This document shows positions 52,259 through 62,613 of a stretch of 64,000 nt of DNA, piece after piece. The stretch covers positions 57,517,953 through 57,581,952 of the forward strand of contig OY755239.1 in NCBI GenBank assembly GCA_963576725.1. The letters run 5' to 3'. Both the position numbers and the translations under genes were made by a program. The DNA comes from Azorinus chamasolen (lineage: Eukaryota > Mollusca > Bivalvia > Cardiida > Solecurtidae). Position 1 is the stretch's first letter; each line of letters starts with the position of its first letter. The notes under the pieces are model-generated. The model did not search any database. It worked only from the letters and a program-made list of their open reading frames with translations, and had not been told where the DNA came from.

Positions 52259-53185
52259 TGATATAAATATGTCTTTTAAGGAGAGGAACTTAATAAGCTA
52301 ACAGCTTCCATTCCAATCCTTTTTAGATTTATGTATATATTTATGTATGTTGTAAATAACAAAAATAAAATACGTTTAAACCAAATCTGTCTCACACACT
52401 GATATATCAGGTTTTGTACATTATTTTGATGTTTTCTGTGACAAACACAACATTCTGTGATAACATCGGGTGCGCGACATAACACTGCCCTTCGTATTAA
52501 TGACATCATATACAGTATGCTTCTGTAATTGTTATGATTTAGTTATATCAGTTTGACTTGCAGCAGTACATTGATCAGAACCCAATGCACGGTTGTGTAC
52601 AAATACAACGTTTTATTTTAGCTGTTTTATAATGCTTCGGGGATATGGGGTGGTAGCCCCAAAACTATGACACTTACGCTGTGCTAAATAGGTTTAAAAG
52701 TGCTTACGAGTCTGTTTTAATCAACTTACTTTTAACAAATACCGGTAAAGTGCTAGTGTCCGAGCTTTGCTCTCTAAAATCCAATACAACTTCGCCTTGA
52801 TTTTAGCTTAGAAAGTGCAACTAAACGGGAACATGACAGTGTCGATTTGTCGAATAATCTCCATCAATGGGCGATTTGAATCTATGAAAAAACTAACACA
52901 CCAACCGGTTTGTATGTGTGACCAGCGTTTTGCAAATGGACCTCCTGACGATATTATTGTTTATGGTGACGTAGAAATATATCAAAGCACATTTAACTGA
53001 ACTGCTGGCGTCCTTTAGTCATATGTCAAAATCGGAAATATATGCAAGACACTATCGCATACCTAGCTATTTGAATTTGATATTGCAAATCAAAGCGAGA
53101 TATAATAACATCATTTAGCAAATTGATGATGATGAGAATGATATCAGGACAACGAACTCGGATAACAAAACAAGCGATAAGGCAA
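52259..53185. other. Unique DNA; weak candidate exon at 52815-53000
   Basis: A plus frame beginning with GTG gives PVCMCDQRFANGPPDDIIV and YGDVEIYQSTFN before a stop. No family recognised and no other exon found nearby. Confidence 0.2.
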
Positions 53186-53527
53186 TGCAGTAAACCATAT
53201 CTAAACTTGACGCTTACATTAGTATCAATGTCGGTCTTTAAGACAAATGAAACCTTAAGCCATTACCTCACAGGCTATATTTAGATACGACCTCTTTAAA
53301 TAAATCTACCGAAAAGGAGCATTAACTAGAGAAAATGAATATTTTAGAAGTTTGTAGTTAAAAACCATTGTGATAAATAAAGCATTTCCTCCTATAGGAG
53401 CAAATGCTCTATTTATCACAATGGTTTCACAAAGTGACTTTTACAGAGTCGTCAAAATGCAGTGTGAAGGTCATACAAAAAGCTATAAAAGAAAAAAGAA
53501 AATCCGGATAAGAGGTATTCTACTATG
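53186..53527. mobile_element. P1 MITE split by a D element, decayed
   Basis: GCAGTAAACCATATCTAAAC and AGTATCAATGTCGG on the left; GAAGGTCATACAAAAAGC, ATCCGGATAAGAGG and TATTCTAC on the right. Confidence 0.65.
53255..53471 (-). mobile_element. D-family MITE, right end clipped
   Basis: TTAAGCCATTACCTCAC, palindrome around CTCCTATAGGAGCAAATG, then GAGTCGTCAAAATGC without the terminal GGGTTAA. Confidence 0.85.
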
Positions 53528-53744
53528 CATGGAATCAAACAACCTCTACTATGTCAAATAAACAAACAAAGCCCTGAGGACATTAACGCAAACAGCCACT
53601 GAAAGTTGGGGCGCACTGTGGAACATACTCCAGTGTAGTGCAAATTTTGCATTTAGAACTTAATAAAAATCTGATTGTTGGGAAGGCAGCAAGACACAGG
53701 TTTAACTACACAGATTTACGGAACAGCTGCAATTGTAATTCGTT

Positions 53745-53994
53745 CTTATGCCTTTCTTTCATATATACGCATTTTCACGCTTTTGCAAACAGAGTAGAAC
53801 CAAACCAGATGACTTCTGTATGAGCCGTCTGATCAGGGTCTGCTCTTTCTGCTTATACCCTGATATAGATCTGATCCTACAGTTTTTGGCAAAGCAAGCA
53901 ATTTCATTGAAACGCCTACTGTATAAGAATTAGCTAATAAATATTATTGATGTCATTATTTCTTACATGAATATTGGACATGGAAAGGGTCAAA
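53745..53994 (+). mobile_element. A-family MITE
   Basis: TTATGCCTTTCTTTCATATA to GGAAAGGGTCAA; GAGCCGTCTGATCAGGGTC arm kept, first arm eroded. Confidence 0.8.
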
Positions 53995-54017
53995 GCTCTG
54001 TTAATTACTCCAGTGCA

Positions 54018-54190
54018 AATGAATAACCTAATTGGACTTAAGTGTATGCCAGTAGCTGTCAAACGTTGCCATATATGAAACAGTGTATGGTTCATTTTGG
54101 CAAGAGTAAATAAAACACGAATTTCTGTGGATATTTAGCTGATGGAATAGATCGGCAGTCAGTCAGAATATAGTAAACATTACTAACGTA
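54018..54190 (+). repeat. Segment Y, copy 3, diverged
   Basis: AATGAATAACCTAATTGGAC, AGCTGTCAAACGTTGCC and CAAGAGTAAATAAAACAC, then GATGGAATAGATCGGCAGTC, align in order with Y2. Confidence 0.65.
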
Positions 54191-54211
54191 AACCATAACG
54201 GCCTAATAATA

Positions 54212-54510
54212 TACAATTGAACTTGATATCTCGAACTCGGATAAATCGAAGTAAAAGTTCGGTGTTTCCAAAATTTACACTACATGTACATAATTGTTTT
54301 AAAATGTATCACTACGCATATCTAGAAACACACGTGACAACTTAATGCAGGTCGAAAGTAATGCTGAAAGCTCTTATGGCAGTTTTCAACATTACTCTAG
54401 ACATGCGTTAAGCTGTGACTTTGAGAAATCGTTCAGATTAGAGATCAGATGATTCGAACCTCTGTTATCTCGAGGTAATTTGCATGATCCTTTGACGCTC
54501 GAGATATCAT
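54212..54510. mobile_element. P2 TA MITE
   Basis: TACAATTGAACTTGATATC to CGCTCGAGATATCATGG; CAACTTAATGCAGGTCG mirrored by GACATGCGTTAAGCTG; centre GAAAGCTCTTATGGCAG. Confidence 0.8.
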
Positions 54511-54885
54511 GGAACAATATATATCCGAACACAAGCAACTCATGTTTGAAACATACTGGATCCTTAAGCAGTTACTGTCTACAATCTCCAACTATTCTTT
54601 CAGCATATGTATCTACCTGTGATCCGAATAAGCATGTTACTCACATATTGATCAAGTTAACCCCCAAATATATCTACTGTTAAGAATAAACAAATCCGCA
54701 TTTAAATTCTGAAATTCCACGTTGAATATATAATTACGATCTAATTACCGAAATGAAACAAAAGAAACAAAATGTGTATTTCAATACAACATCATATTGT
54801 CTAACGATGAGAAACAAACATTAAGTGCAATGAATCGCTCTTCGTAACACTGTTAAACTAGTCTGTGTGGTAAGTTCAAACCAGA
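54511..54885. other. No gene seen
   Basis: AT-rich unique DNA. Confidence 0.45.
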
Positions 54886-55251
54886 TACAGTGCTCCCTCT
54901 CTACAACGACACCCTTTGGGATACGAAGATTGTTTGTGTTGTTCAGAGGGAGTTGTTATAGGGAGGGAAAATCAAACATAATTAGCTTGATTGCAGATCC
55001 CCAGATAAGGTGTATTTCGAGAACTAAAACCGTTATGCCTCCATCAAACCCTATGTTGTGAACACTCTTTAGAATCGTCACAAAGTGACGATTCTAAAGA
55101 GTGGTCACAACATAGGGTTTGATGGAGGCATAAAGAAAATACGATGGAAAAAAGTTGTTTCTGGAGCCTTGTTGTTTCGGAAACAGTGACATGTGCTGTT
55201 GTAAGGAGGGAATCGTTATTGAGAGGGCCGTTGTAGGGAGGGAGCACTGTA
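54886..55251. mobile_element. P3 TA MITE, full length with 50-bp hairpin arms
   Basis: TACAGTGCTCCCTCTCTACA to GTTGTAGGGAGGGAGCACTG and TA. Central hairpin at 55033-55133: GCCTCCATCAAACCCTATG through GATTCTAAAGAGTGGTC, one mismatch. Ends have a pogo-like shape. Confidence 0.9.
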
Positions 55252-55487
55252 AGACATAAAACAGTGAACCACTAGTGAACAATATAAGGCGTCTTGAAAA
55301 AGTGAGACTACTTTACTGTTGAATACTGGTAATGCAGAAGCGGTTAAAAACATTTTGCCCTGAAAAAACTCGCCATCTGACTTAAGGACTGAACTATATT
55401 ATTCTGGAGACTTGTTTGGATATTTTATTACTCACCCTATATGTACCATACCTGTATTATCACCGCTATATACATATGAAATATATA

Positions 55488-55652
55488 TACAGTAAAGTCT
55501 CGCTAAAATTATTAACATATGAGTCTGTACAGTAGTTGGTTGCCTCAGGCAGGGCAAAAACAACGCAGATAGGAGATTTTAGCATAGCTTTAATTAAACA
55601 AAATCTAGAAGTATACTTCTGTTTAGTAGTCGTGTAAGCGATACTTTACTAA
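55488..55652. mobile_element. P1 MITE, degenerate
   Basis: TACAGTAAAGTCTCGCTAAA to GTCGTGTAAGCGATACTTTA; interior eroded. Confidence 0.6.
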
Positions 55653-55662
55653 ATATATAAAT

Positions 55663-55803
55663 ATCACATCCCATGGAGCGCGGCAACACATATTTTCAAC
55701 TCAAGGTTGGTAATGTACCCAGAGGCTTTAGCCGAGGTGGACATTGCCATACCGAAGGTAGACAATACATGCTGTCGCCTCCCCATGGGTTGTGATATTT
55801 ATG
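55663..55803. mobile_element. MITE Q, about 140 bp
   Basis: TATCACATCCCATGGAGCGC against GGCGACAGC-side complement CCCCATGGGTTGTGATA, near-complete inverted repeat, with AAATAT/ATATTT at the edges as a possible target duplication. A 61-codon frame spanning it is a shadow. Confidence 0.7.
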
Positions 55804-56200
55804 CTATTATACCGAACCAATTTCATCAGCAAAAAGGCTTATTTAATGACAACAATAAACAGTTTGAAACAGAAGTTATTCTCGGTGCTTAAAAATCAAG
55901 GAACAGTGTCACACTTCTATTCATTACACGTTTGGTTTTGACGGAGTCATTTTCACTGTACATTCGTGACAGATCCTCCTCCGAAATAGGTTCGAAATGC
56001 GACATTTCTAAAATTAATAGACAAAACAAATATATGTACTGTCTAAATGTCGTTTGGTGATGAAATTGCAAGCGTCAGATGACGTCATGCACATAATTTA
56101 GTAAGCGCATACGATTGTCCTCTCGAGATAATGTTGCATAGAACAGTACACATTCTTTCATGGAAGGTATAAGTATGGAAAATTTGTATAGGAAAGTCAC
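55804..56200. other. No gene seen
   Basis: Unique AT-rich DNA. Confidence 0.45.
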
Positions 56201-56620
56201 GTGAGGCATAATAATATAGGTATGGTACATGCATCTGTATTGTCGCAGTGCAGGGATAATAAAGGGGTGGTACATGAGTGTATGTCGCAGTGCTGTGATA
56301 ATAAAGGTGTGATACATGTGTATGCATGCTGTAGTGCGGGGATAATAAAAGTACGGTATATGTGTGTGTGCGTGTGTGTTTGCCGCAGTGCTGTGATAAT
56401 AACGGTATGATACATGTGTGCGTATGCCGCAGTGCTGTGATGATAAAGGTATGATGCATGTGTATGTGTGCTGGCGTGCGAGGATAAGATAATACATGTA
56501 AAGTTATACTACATAATTACGCATTTGTTAAACGATGCAGTGATAATAAAAAGGAGCATGTGAATGTATGCCACAGCGCGGTGATAATAAAGGTATAGTA
56601 CATGTGTATGTATGCCTCGG
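56201..56620 (+). repeat. About 44-bp minisatellite, GCAGTGCTGTGATAATAA type
   Basis: GCAGTGC-like marks at 56245, 56287, 56331, 56385, 56429 and 56473 give 42-54 bp steps, with a TGTGTG expansion in one unit; further copies near 56536 and 56570. Frames on the minus strand stay open in all three phases as repeat translation. Confidence 0.85.
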
Positions 56621-56994
56621 TGATATTGCAATTAACCATTGTAAAATGTCAGTAAGATTCATGGGAAGAACATGCACAAAACTTGCGATTTGTTATATTA
56701 TTGATAAACGCAGTATTCAAATGCCTGTTACGTTGTTATTTTCGACACACCAAATAATGTGCAATCGTATTGCAATATAGTTATGAAAATTCTTTAAGTA
56801 GCTTTATCATGCTGACACGTTAAGCTTGTTCAGTTGTATCCATATACCGGCGAGCTTTTAAATATGTGACATTTAATTGAATTACTTGTCCTTGTCATGT
56901 AAGAACCACGCAAAAGGAACATTACACATTATACAATACTACGTATTGTGGTATCATATATCAGCTGCGTTCTGTGAAATAGGAGCTACCCTCG
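56621..56994. other. No gene seen
   Basis: Unique AT-rich DNA. Confidence 0.45.
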
Positions 56995-57240
56995 TTAACC
57001 CTTTCCTTCATATAAACGCCTTTAGACGCATTCATTTGCAAACAGAGTAGACCAAGATCAGATGGCTCCTAAAGGAACCATCTGATCAGGGTCTGCCCTC
57101 CTTACTAAATTTGATAGATATGTTTCTTTTCTTTCTAAAATGGCTACAATGTTCCACATTCCATAGTTCATTATAATTAAATTGTCCATGAACATTCAGC
57201 AGGTAATGCAATTTCAAATAAATCTAGAACAGGAAAAGTG
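56995..57240 (+). mobile_element. A-family TTAA MITE (subfamily b)
   Basis: TTAACCCTTTCCTTCATATA to GAACAGGAAAAGTGG; hairpin centre TGGCTCCTAAAGGAACCA. Right TTAA mutated. Confidence 0.85.
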
Positions 57241-57265
57241 GACACAGCACAATCAGCTGTGTAGG

Positions 57266-57456
57266 CTAACCCTTTATCCCACTATCCGACATGATTCGCA
57301 TTCGCAAACAGCAAATACCGGTGTCACATCAGGATCCAAGTTGTTTGACACCATTTCAAAAGTTTCTCAAAAGCTTAGTCGAATCGGAAGTGGTCAAAAT
57401 TGCAGCAGGTACAACTTTGAGCAGATATTATTTTTGTCAATGCGGGTAAGGATTAA
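57266..57456 (+). mobile_element. H-family MITE, palindrome arm lost
   Basis: CTAACCCTTTATCCCAC to GCGGGTAAGGATTAA; AAAGTTTCTCAAAAGCTTAG inside; the first arm is deleted (CAAATACCGGTGTC). Confidence 0.75.
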
Positions 57457-57524
57457 GAACCTGTGATCAGCACATTGTTAGAAAGTAAGATGTTCTTTCA
57501 TGGTTCACAAATGCGTACTACATA

Positions 57525-57600
57525 ATGTGTATTTCATTTAAATGTAATATTCTACATGTCGGTATAATTTCTGTTAGTAAGTCATTGTATTATGAACATA
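57525..57600 (+). repeat. Segment Z, tentative third copy
   Basis: GTATTTCATTTAAATGTAAT and a TCGG..TTTCTG context resemble Z1/Z2. Short and AT-rich; could be chance. Confidence 0.3.
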
Positions 57601-57615
57601 GAGATTCCCGACTCC

Positions 57616-57847
57616 TTAACACATTACCTAATATGCTTTTTTTTTATATACCCAACCTCTTTGATTAAATCTACCGAGTAGGAGCATTTACTAGAGGAAT
57701 CGAACATTTTAGAATTGTGTAGTTTTTAATACATTGTGATAAATAGAACATTTTGCTCCTATGGAGAAAATGTTCTATTTATAACCATATTATTAAAAAG
57801 TGACTTTTACAGAGGCTTCAAATGGCTCAAAATGAGGGAATGTGTAA
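57616..57847 (-). mobile_element. D-family TTAA MITE
   Basis: TTAACACATTACCTAATATG to GAGGGAATGTGTAA; hairpin GATAAATAGAACATTTTGC / GAAAATGTTCTATTTAT. Confidence 0.85.
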
Positions 57848-57964
57848 AGTAAAAATACTAGACGTAGGTAGTGTTAACGCATAATAATGAAATAGAAGCG
57901 AAAGTCAACGTGCGTCAGGGGAAATAGTGATGCTCTTTCATTACATTACTGGATTACAATACTG

Positions 57965-58020
57965 ACCACCCCTTTTGGCTAGACATGGCAATCGAACTGT
58001 CGACATTCTGATGTGCTACA
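57965..58020 (-). mobile_element. Possible tRNA-like fragment (SINE scrap)
   Basis: The minus strand has GTAGCACATCAGAATGTCG then ACAGTTCGATTGCC, resembling an anticodon-arm-to-T-loop stretch. No A box. Weak. Confidence 0.25.
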
Positions 58021-58033
58021 TTTCATTATTATC

Positions 58034-58198
58034 TTAACCCTTTACTCCAAAGATACACAATCACTTCTGTAGGAGCATTCTGATCAGTGTATGGTCTGTT
58101 TGTTCATGAAATAGAATTGATCTGATTCTGTCGTTTGAGCCAACTATCATTCATGCTGTCATTAGTTTTATATGGATATTTATGGAGTAAAGCGTTAA
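58034..58198 (+). mobile_element. A-family MITE, internally deleted
   Basis: TTAACCCTTTACTCC to GGAGTAAAGCGTTAA; CTGTAGGAGCATTCTGATCAG core relic. Confidence 0.75.
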
Positions 58199-58394
58199 TT
58201 AAAATAAAGTAATCTGAAGAGAGTCATTCCAGAGATATACATTTCAAGAAACTAAAAAAATAGAAAGCGTTATTGAAATTACTATTTCCAAATATGTGCT
58301 TTATCTTCGTGTAGCTGATACATGACAGTCGGGTATAACATTTTGCAAGTTTGCATTTCATTAGCGTTACTATTTGAATCAGCAGCATTAACGA

Positions 58395-58525
58395 TATGTT
58401 CAATACAAGTGAAAGGAACGATGACATGATGGAATATTTATTAGCTGAAAAGTTCATAATGGCACATGTACACAATGACATTTTAGTATTCGTAGAAACT
58501 GTAGTCAGATCCTGATTAGATTGGG
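58395..58525 (-). mobile_element. A-family fragment
   Basis: GATGACATGATGGAATATTT, TGACATTTTAGTATTCG, AACTGTAGTCAGATCC in minus order. Confidence 0.55.
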
Positions 58526-58643
58526 AGATTATGAGGCAATGTAGCTGATTTTATGATGTTGAATTGTGTTGTGATATCCCTACAATATACCAATTACTTT
58601 TGTTAAAGATACATTTAAGGGAACATGTCAACACATTTGCGGT

Positions 58644-58866
58644 TTTAACACTTTCCTCCATATAAACGTGTTTTCAAGCATTTGCAAAAAGAGTAGACCC
58701 AGATCAGGGTGTGCACTGTTTGCTAATGGAATTCAAAAAATCTGGTTCTTTACTTTCTAAAATGGCTACAATATTCTACCTTCCATATTTAGTTGTAACT
58801 ATTTTGTCCATGAATATTCACTAGGTATTGCAATTTGAAATAAACAAAGACCAGGGAAAGGGTTAA
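58644..58866 (+). mobile_element. A-family TTAA MITE (subfamily b), hairpin collapsed
   Basis: TTAACACTTTCCTCCATATA to CCAGGGAAAGGGTTAA. GTAGACCCAGATCAGGGTGT joins the two outer arms directly, deleting the whole CGGCTCC..GGAGCCG centre. Confidence 0.85.
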
Positions 58867-59105
58867 ACGTGAAGACATGTGAGTAAATATCATTGTCTGT
58901 TAGAAAATTTCCACTTTCTACACAGAAAAGAGTCTCTTTCTACGAATTAAATATTTTTGACTAGATGTATTACAAACTAATGACAAATGTGTTTGTTTCA
59001 AGTCTTGTCTGCAAGAAGTATGGCAATTCTCTTTAAATCTTTGGTTTCGTACTATTGAATAACGGCGGTAAAATTATTGCATTTATCAGAACATAATGGT
59101 TTCAT
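58867..59105. other. No gene seen
   Basis: Unique AT-rich DNA. Confidence 0.4.
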
Positions 59106-59315
59106 TTAACCCTTACAACGCTGAATGTTTCAATGGCCTATTCCAAAATTCAAACAGGTTAATTTTATGGCGGGTATTTAGGGATTTCCTAAAGAAAAGT
59201 GTAACATGGCAAACTGCAGATCCTGATGAGATCCTCTCATCTGAGAGCCATCTCACCTGGGCCTACACTGTTTGCTAAGGACGCCAGCGGCTCGTATCCC
59301 ACACTTTAAGGTTAA
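59106..59315 (-). mobile_element. E-family TTAA MITE
   Basis: TTAACCCTTACAACGC to CACACTTTAAGGTTAA; arms GATCCTGATGAGATCC / CCATCTCACCTGGGCC. Confidence 0.85.
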
Positions 59316-59392
59316 ACTTACTTTGCTGTTCACAGGAAGGTACAATAAAAAGGATGAATGCGTGTGTTATATGAGATGGATTCTTATATAAA

Positions 59393-59646
59393 CTAACGCT
59401 TTACTTCATAGATTCGCCTTAAACGTTTGCAAACATATCATATGCAAGCATAGCAAACATACAGACGCAGACCAGACCGGTGCTGTAGGAGCTATCTGCT
59501 CAGGTTCTGCCCTGTTTGCGGTATGGAACGGTACTTTTTTGCCATGGCTAAACTTCATGTGATCACATGTCATTACAAATACTCAGGGAAATAATGTCCA
59601 TGATGTCGTTATCTATTCCATGAATAGTCATGGAATAAATAGTTAA
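59393..59646 (+). mobile_element. A-family MITE, diverged
   Basis: CTAACGCTTTACTTCATAG to GGAATAAATAGTTAA; GGTGCTGTAGGAGCTATC core and GTTCTGCCCTGTTTGCGG. Confidence 0.7.
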
Positions 59647-60124
59647 ATAAATCAAATAAATCCAGAATACGTAAAACGATAAGGCACTTCATTTAGCCTG
59701 TGAATTACATTATAGCATGAATAACAATAGCATTACGCTATTATTGATAATATCATATTTGCCTGGATTTATTACAGAGGTATATCTAAACGTTTGTGAC
59801 AGTTGTTAATAAGTGGTAAGAAGCTGTAAAAAGAGAATAAGTTGCAACTAGAATTTCGCTGCAATCTCAAAACAATTCCTACGTATATAGTCAGATTTAC
59901 TGCCAATAAAGGATAAAGTTGTTAATCTTCAATAAAAAATAACTCTAATTTAGAAACTGAATACACTCGAATTGTGTGTAGACCTATTAATTAAAAACGG
60001 TTTAGAAAATAGCACAAATACCTCCATATAACGAGACCAGAAAACACCTTATTTCAACCACTAAATACATGTTATGAAAAGATCATGGTGCAAACAATCA
60101 AATAATACTATTTTAATGCTGAAT
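59647..60124. other. No gene seen
   Basis: AT-rich unique DNA. Confidence 0.45.
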
Positions 60125-60265
60125 GTCAAGATGTTAGGGGGTGTGAGCAGTGTTGCATTTTCAATTACTGTTCATGAACAGACTCAATAAAACCGAGTCT
60201 GCAATTTTCTCTTTTTTGTGTTGCAATTTTTGCTCTCAGGGGATCACCTCCCTTCAGAATTTACA
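60125..60265 (+). repeat. N repeat, 3' half
   Basis: GTTAGGGGGTGTGAGCAGTG, CAGACTC-AATAAAAC-CGAGTCTG hairpin and GGATCACC..TTCAGAAT end as in the 9-kb dimer. The 5' half is absent. Confidence 0.8.
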
Positions 60266-60502
60266 TCGTGAGCCAACACAGGTTAAAAAAAAGGTGAAAT
60301 TTCGAATCGGATCGACAACGTGCTTCTTCTTATTTACCGATACACCGTGTGCGTGAGAGTTGCTTTATCATAACAAAGACGCGTCATTCCCGAGTCACGG
60401 TTGAAGGGAAGTAGCTGAAAACAGGAACCGCCACAGAGAGGTATGTCTTAGGAGACCAAATATCACGATGTTTATTACAAACTTTATGAAATGTTCATAG
60501 TT

Positions 60503-60676
60503 TTAACCCTTTTTGCCACCCTTATCGGTCTTACTCCCGTTAGCCAACAACTTGGAACAAGATGGGTCGCCGAGTAACTGGGCTTCATATCATGATCCAT
60601 CCTGTCTTACATGTTCAGTCAATAGATTCTTAAACGATTGCTTGAATCGGTAGTAGTCAAAACGGCACAAACTCCA
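60503..60676 (+). mobile_element. H-family MITE, truncated
   Basis: TTAACCCTTTTTGCCACC, CTTGGAACAAGATGGGTCGC, AATAGATTCTTAAACG and GGTAGTAGTCAAAACGGC; right end lost near the P2 element. Confidence 0.65.
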
Positions 60677-60693
60677 TTGTTTTACTAATATTA

Positions 60694-61024
60694 TGCAGTT
60701 GAACTTCGATATCTCGAACTTTGAGGGACCATAGCATTACTTCGAGATAACAGTAGTTCGTGTCATCCGATTTCTAATTTGAACTATTTCTCAAGTTCAC
60801 AGCTTAATGCAGGTCTAAAGTAATGCTGAAAGCTCATGTAGGGGCTTTCAGCATTACTTTCGATCTGCCTTAAGCTGTCACATGTGTTTCTAGATAATTA
60901 TGCGTCGTGATACATTTCAGAACAATAATTATTCTGTATTGTAAATTTTGAAGGTCGGAACTTTTACTTTGAGGCATTCCCGAATTCGTGTTATTCGAGT
61001 TCGCTATATCGATGTTCAACTGTA
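60694..61024. mobile_element. P2 TA MITE, most complete copy
   Basis: TGCAGTTGAACTTCGATATC to TATCGATGTTCAACTGTA; hairpin CACAGCTTAATGCAGG..GAAAGCTCATGTAGGGGC..CTGCCTTAAGCTGTCAC. Confidence 0.9.
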
Positions 61025-61828
61025 TGGCTACTGACCGTTGCAAGGCGGTACTCCTGCTTTCAGCCTATGGTCAACTTTGTTGTTTAATATGCTTAATGTT
61101 TAATGTTTTTCGTCTTGATATGCGCCCTGTTATAGTTTGTCTTGTGGCTATACCGTTTCTTGTTTGATGGTGTTTGGTGCGGTGTCATTTCGTATGTGGC
61201 TCTCCCTGTTTGATTATTTTTTCCATATTCACAACGTGATCAGCGTTAAGAAACATGAAGGAGGCTAAAATAACCAACCACGTGTTGTAACGCTGTTAGT
61301 AATTGCGATTTAGTTTCTTCTAAATAGAAACAAATTCTTTGTATCTGTACAAGAAAATCTTTTACACGTTCTGTGTTATAATGATGCGGGTTTCTCGATG
61401 CAAATAGTGGTTTCCACATAATGGAAATATACACGTCACAATAACAAGTATACATCATCTGTCAGTAGCCGGGCTAATGACATAACTTGGGTTATGCACG
61501 CATACAATAATTGGCTGAGTTCAGTGACGTATGACACATTGAAACGAACTACTCTCTATTGTAAAAATAACCAACAGACCTGATAACACATATACACATA
61601 TACGAATTCATATATTAGCAAAGACAAACGGTGAGAAATATAGTGGCCTACCAGAGAGGGGTGACAGCAATGCAACAGCGATCTTTTACGATAGCAGTCA
61701 ATATTCCGGCTATCCATTTACCTGGTGAATATTCATGTAACAAATAATGACAACACGCACGTAAATTAGTTGAGTTTGAGACGCCGAATAACTCCAATAT
61801 GAGCTTTTGTATTGCCTACCTCCTGCCC
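61025..61828. other. No gene; A-family scrap at about 61700-61770
   Basis: T-rich TGTTGTTTAATATGC region of unknown origin, then unique DNA. GAATATTCATGTAACAAATA near 61727 is an A long-flank end in minus order. Confidence 0.45.
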
Positions 61829-61970
61829 TAATTCTTTCCATCATATAAACGCCTTTTCACGCCTACCAATATCAAAACATCATGTGTACATATGTCATTA
61901 TAAAAATCAATTATCAAATATGCTTGATGTCAGTATTTCTTACATGAATATTCAAGAAGGAAAAAGTTAA
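61829..61970 (+). mobile_element. A-family MITE, core deleted
   Basis: CTAATTCTTTCCATCATATA joined through ACGCCTACC to the long flank, ending GAAGGAAAAAGTTAA, which is the first TTAA of the next copy. Confidence 0.75.
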
Positions 61971-62208
61971 CCCTTTCCCTCATATAAACGTGAATTCACG
62001 CATCTGCAAACAGAGTAGACCCAGCCCAGATGGCTCCTATCTGATCAGTGTCTGCACTGTTTGCTTATGGATTTATATAGATGTGATTCTACACTTTCTG
62101 CCAAGGTAAACAAATCCTGTGTTCATATGTCAGTATAAAAGAATCAGCTAATAAATATCCATGATGCTTATTATTTCTTACATGAATATACAACAAGAAA
62201 AGGGCTAA
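61967..62208 (+). mobile_element. A-family TTAA MITE (subfamily a)
   Basis: TTAACCCTTTCCCTCATATA to CAAGAAAAGGGCTAA; hairpin shortened (CCAGATGGCTCCTATCTGATC). Confidence 0.85.
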
Positions 62209-62214
62209 GCAGAC

Positions 62215-62272
62215 ATCTAAGGTCTAAAAGCCATCTTTGCTAAATTCCCGGTTTAAAGAGTGTTTACTGTAA
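62215..62272. mobile_element. P1 right-end fragment
   Basis: GCTAAATTCCCGGTTTAAAG then AGTGTTTACTGTA. Confidence 0.6.
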
Positions 62273-62388
62273 TTTAATTCTCCTCAAAGAGTGATAAGCG
62301 GTGGAGCGGGAATTTATTATTTGCAAGAGATCACACAACGATAACATTCGTTGTTTTGAAATTTCAAATCACATTTGCCGGAGATTCA

Positions 62389-62613
62389 TTAAACCATTAT
62401 CCAGCTATCCGCGACTCAACCAGTATTTGCCAACAGCATGAATCCAGATGAGACCCCAAAAAACGCAGCGTCTTATCAGGATCAAAACTATTTGCCACCC
62501 TGTCAATAGTTTCTCATGCGCTTTATTAAATCGGAAGTAGTCAAACATGCACCATCACAATTACACTAGATACAAATCTGATAAAAATGGTTTCACAGAG
62601 GGCTAAGGCTTAA
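62389..62613 (+). mobile_element. H-family MITE
   Basis: TTAAACCATTATCCAGCTAT to GAGGGCTAAGGCTTAA; arms AATCCAGATGAGACCCC / GCGTCTTATCAGGATC. Confidence 0.8.

Noticed and set aside
56075..56497. Three overlapping minus-strand frames up to 140 codons
   Set aside because: All are translations of the same minisatellite in different phases.
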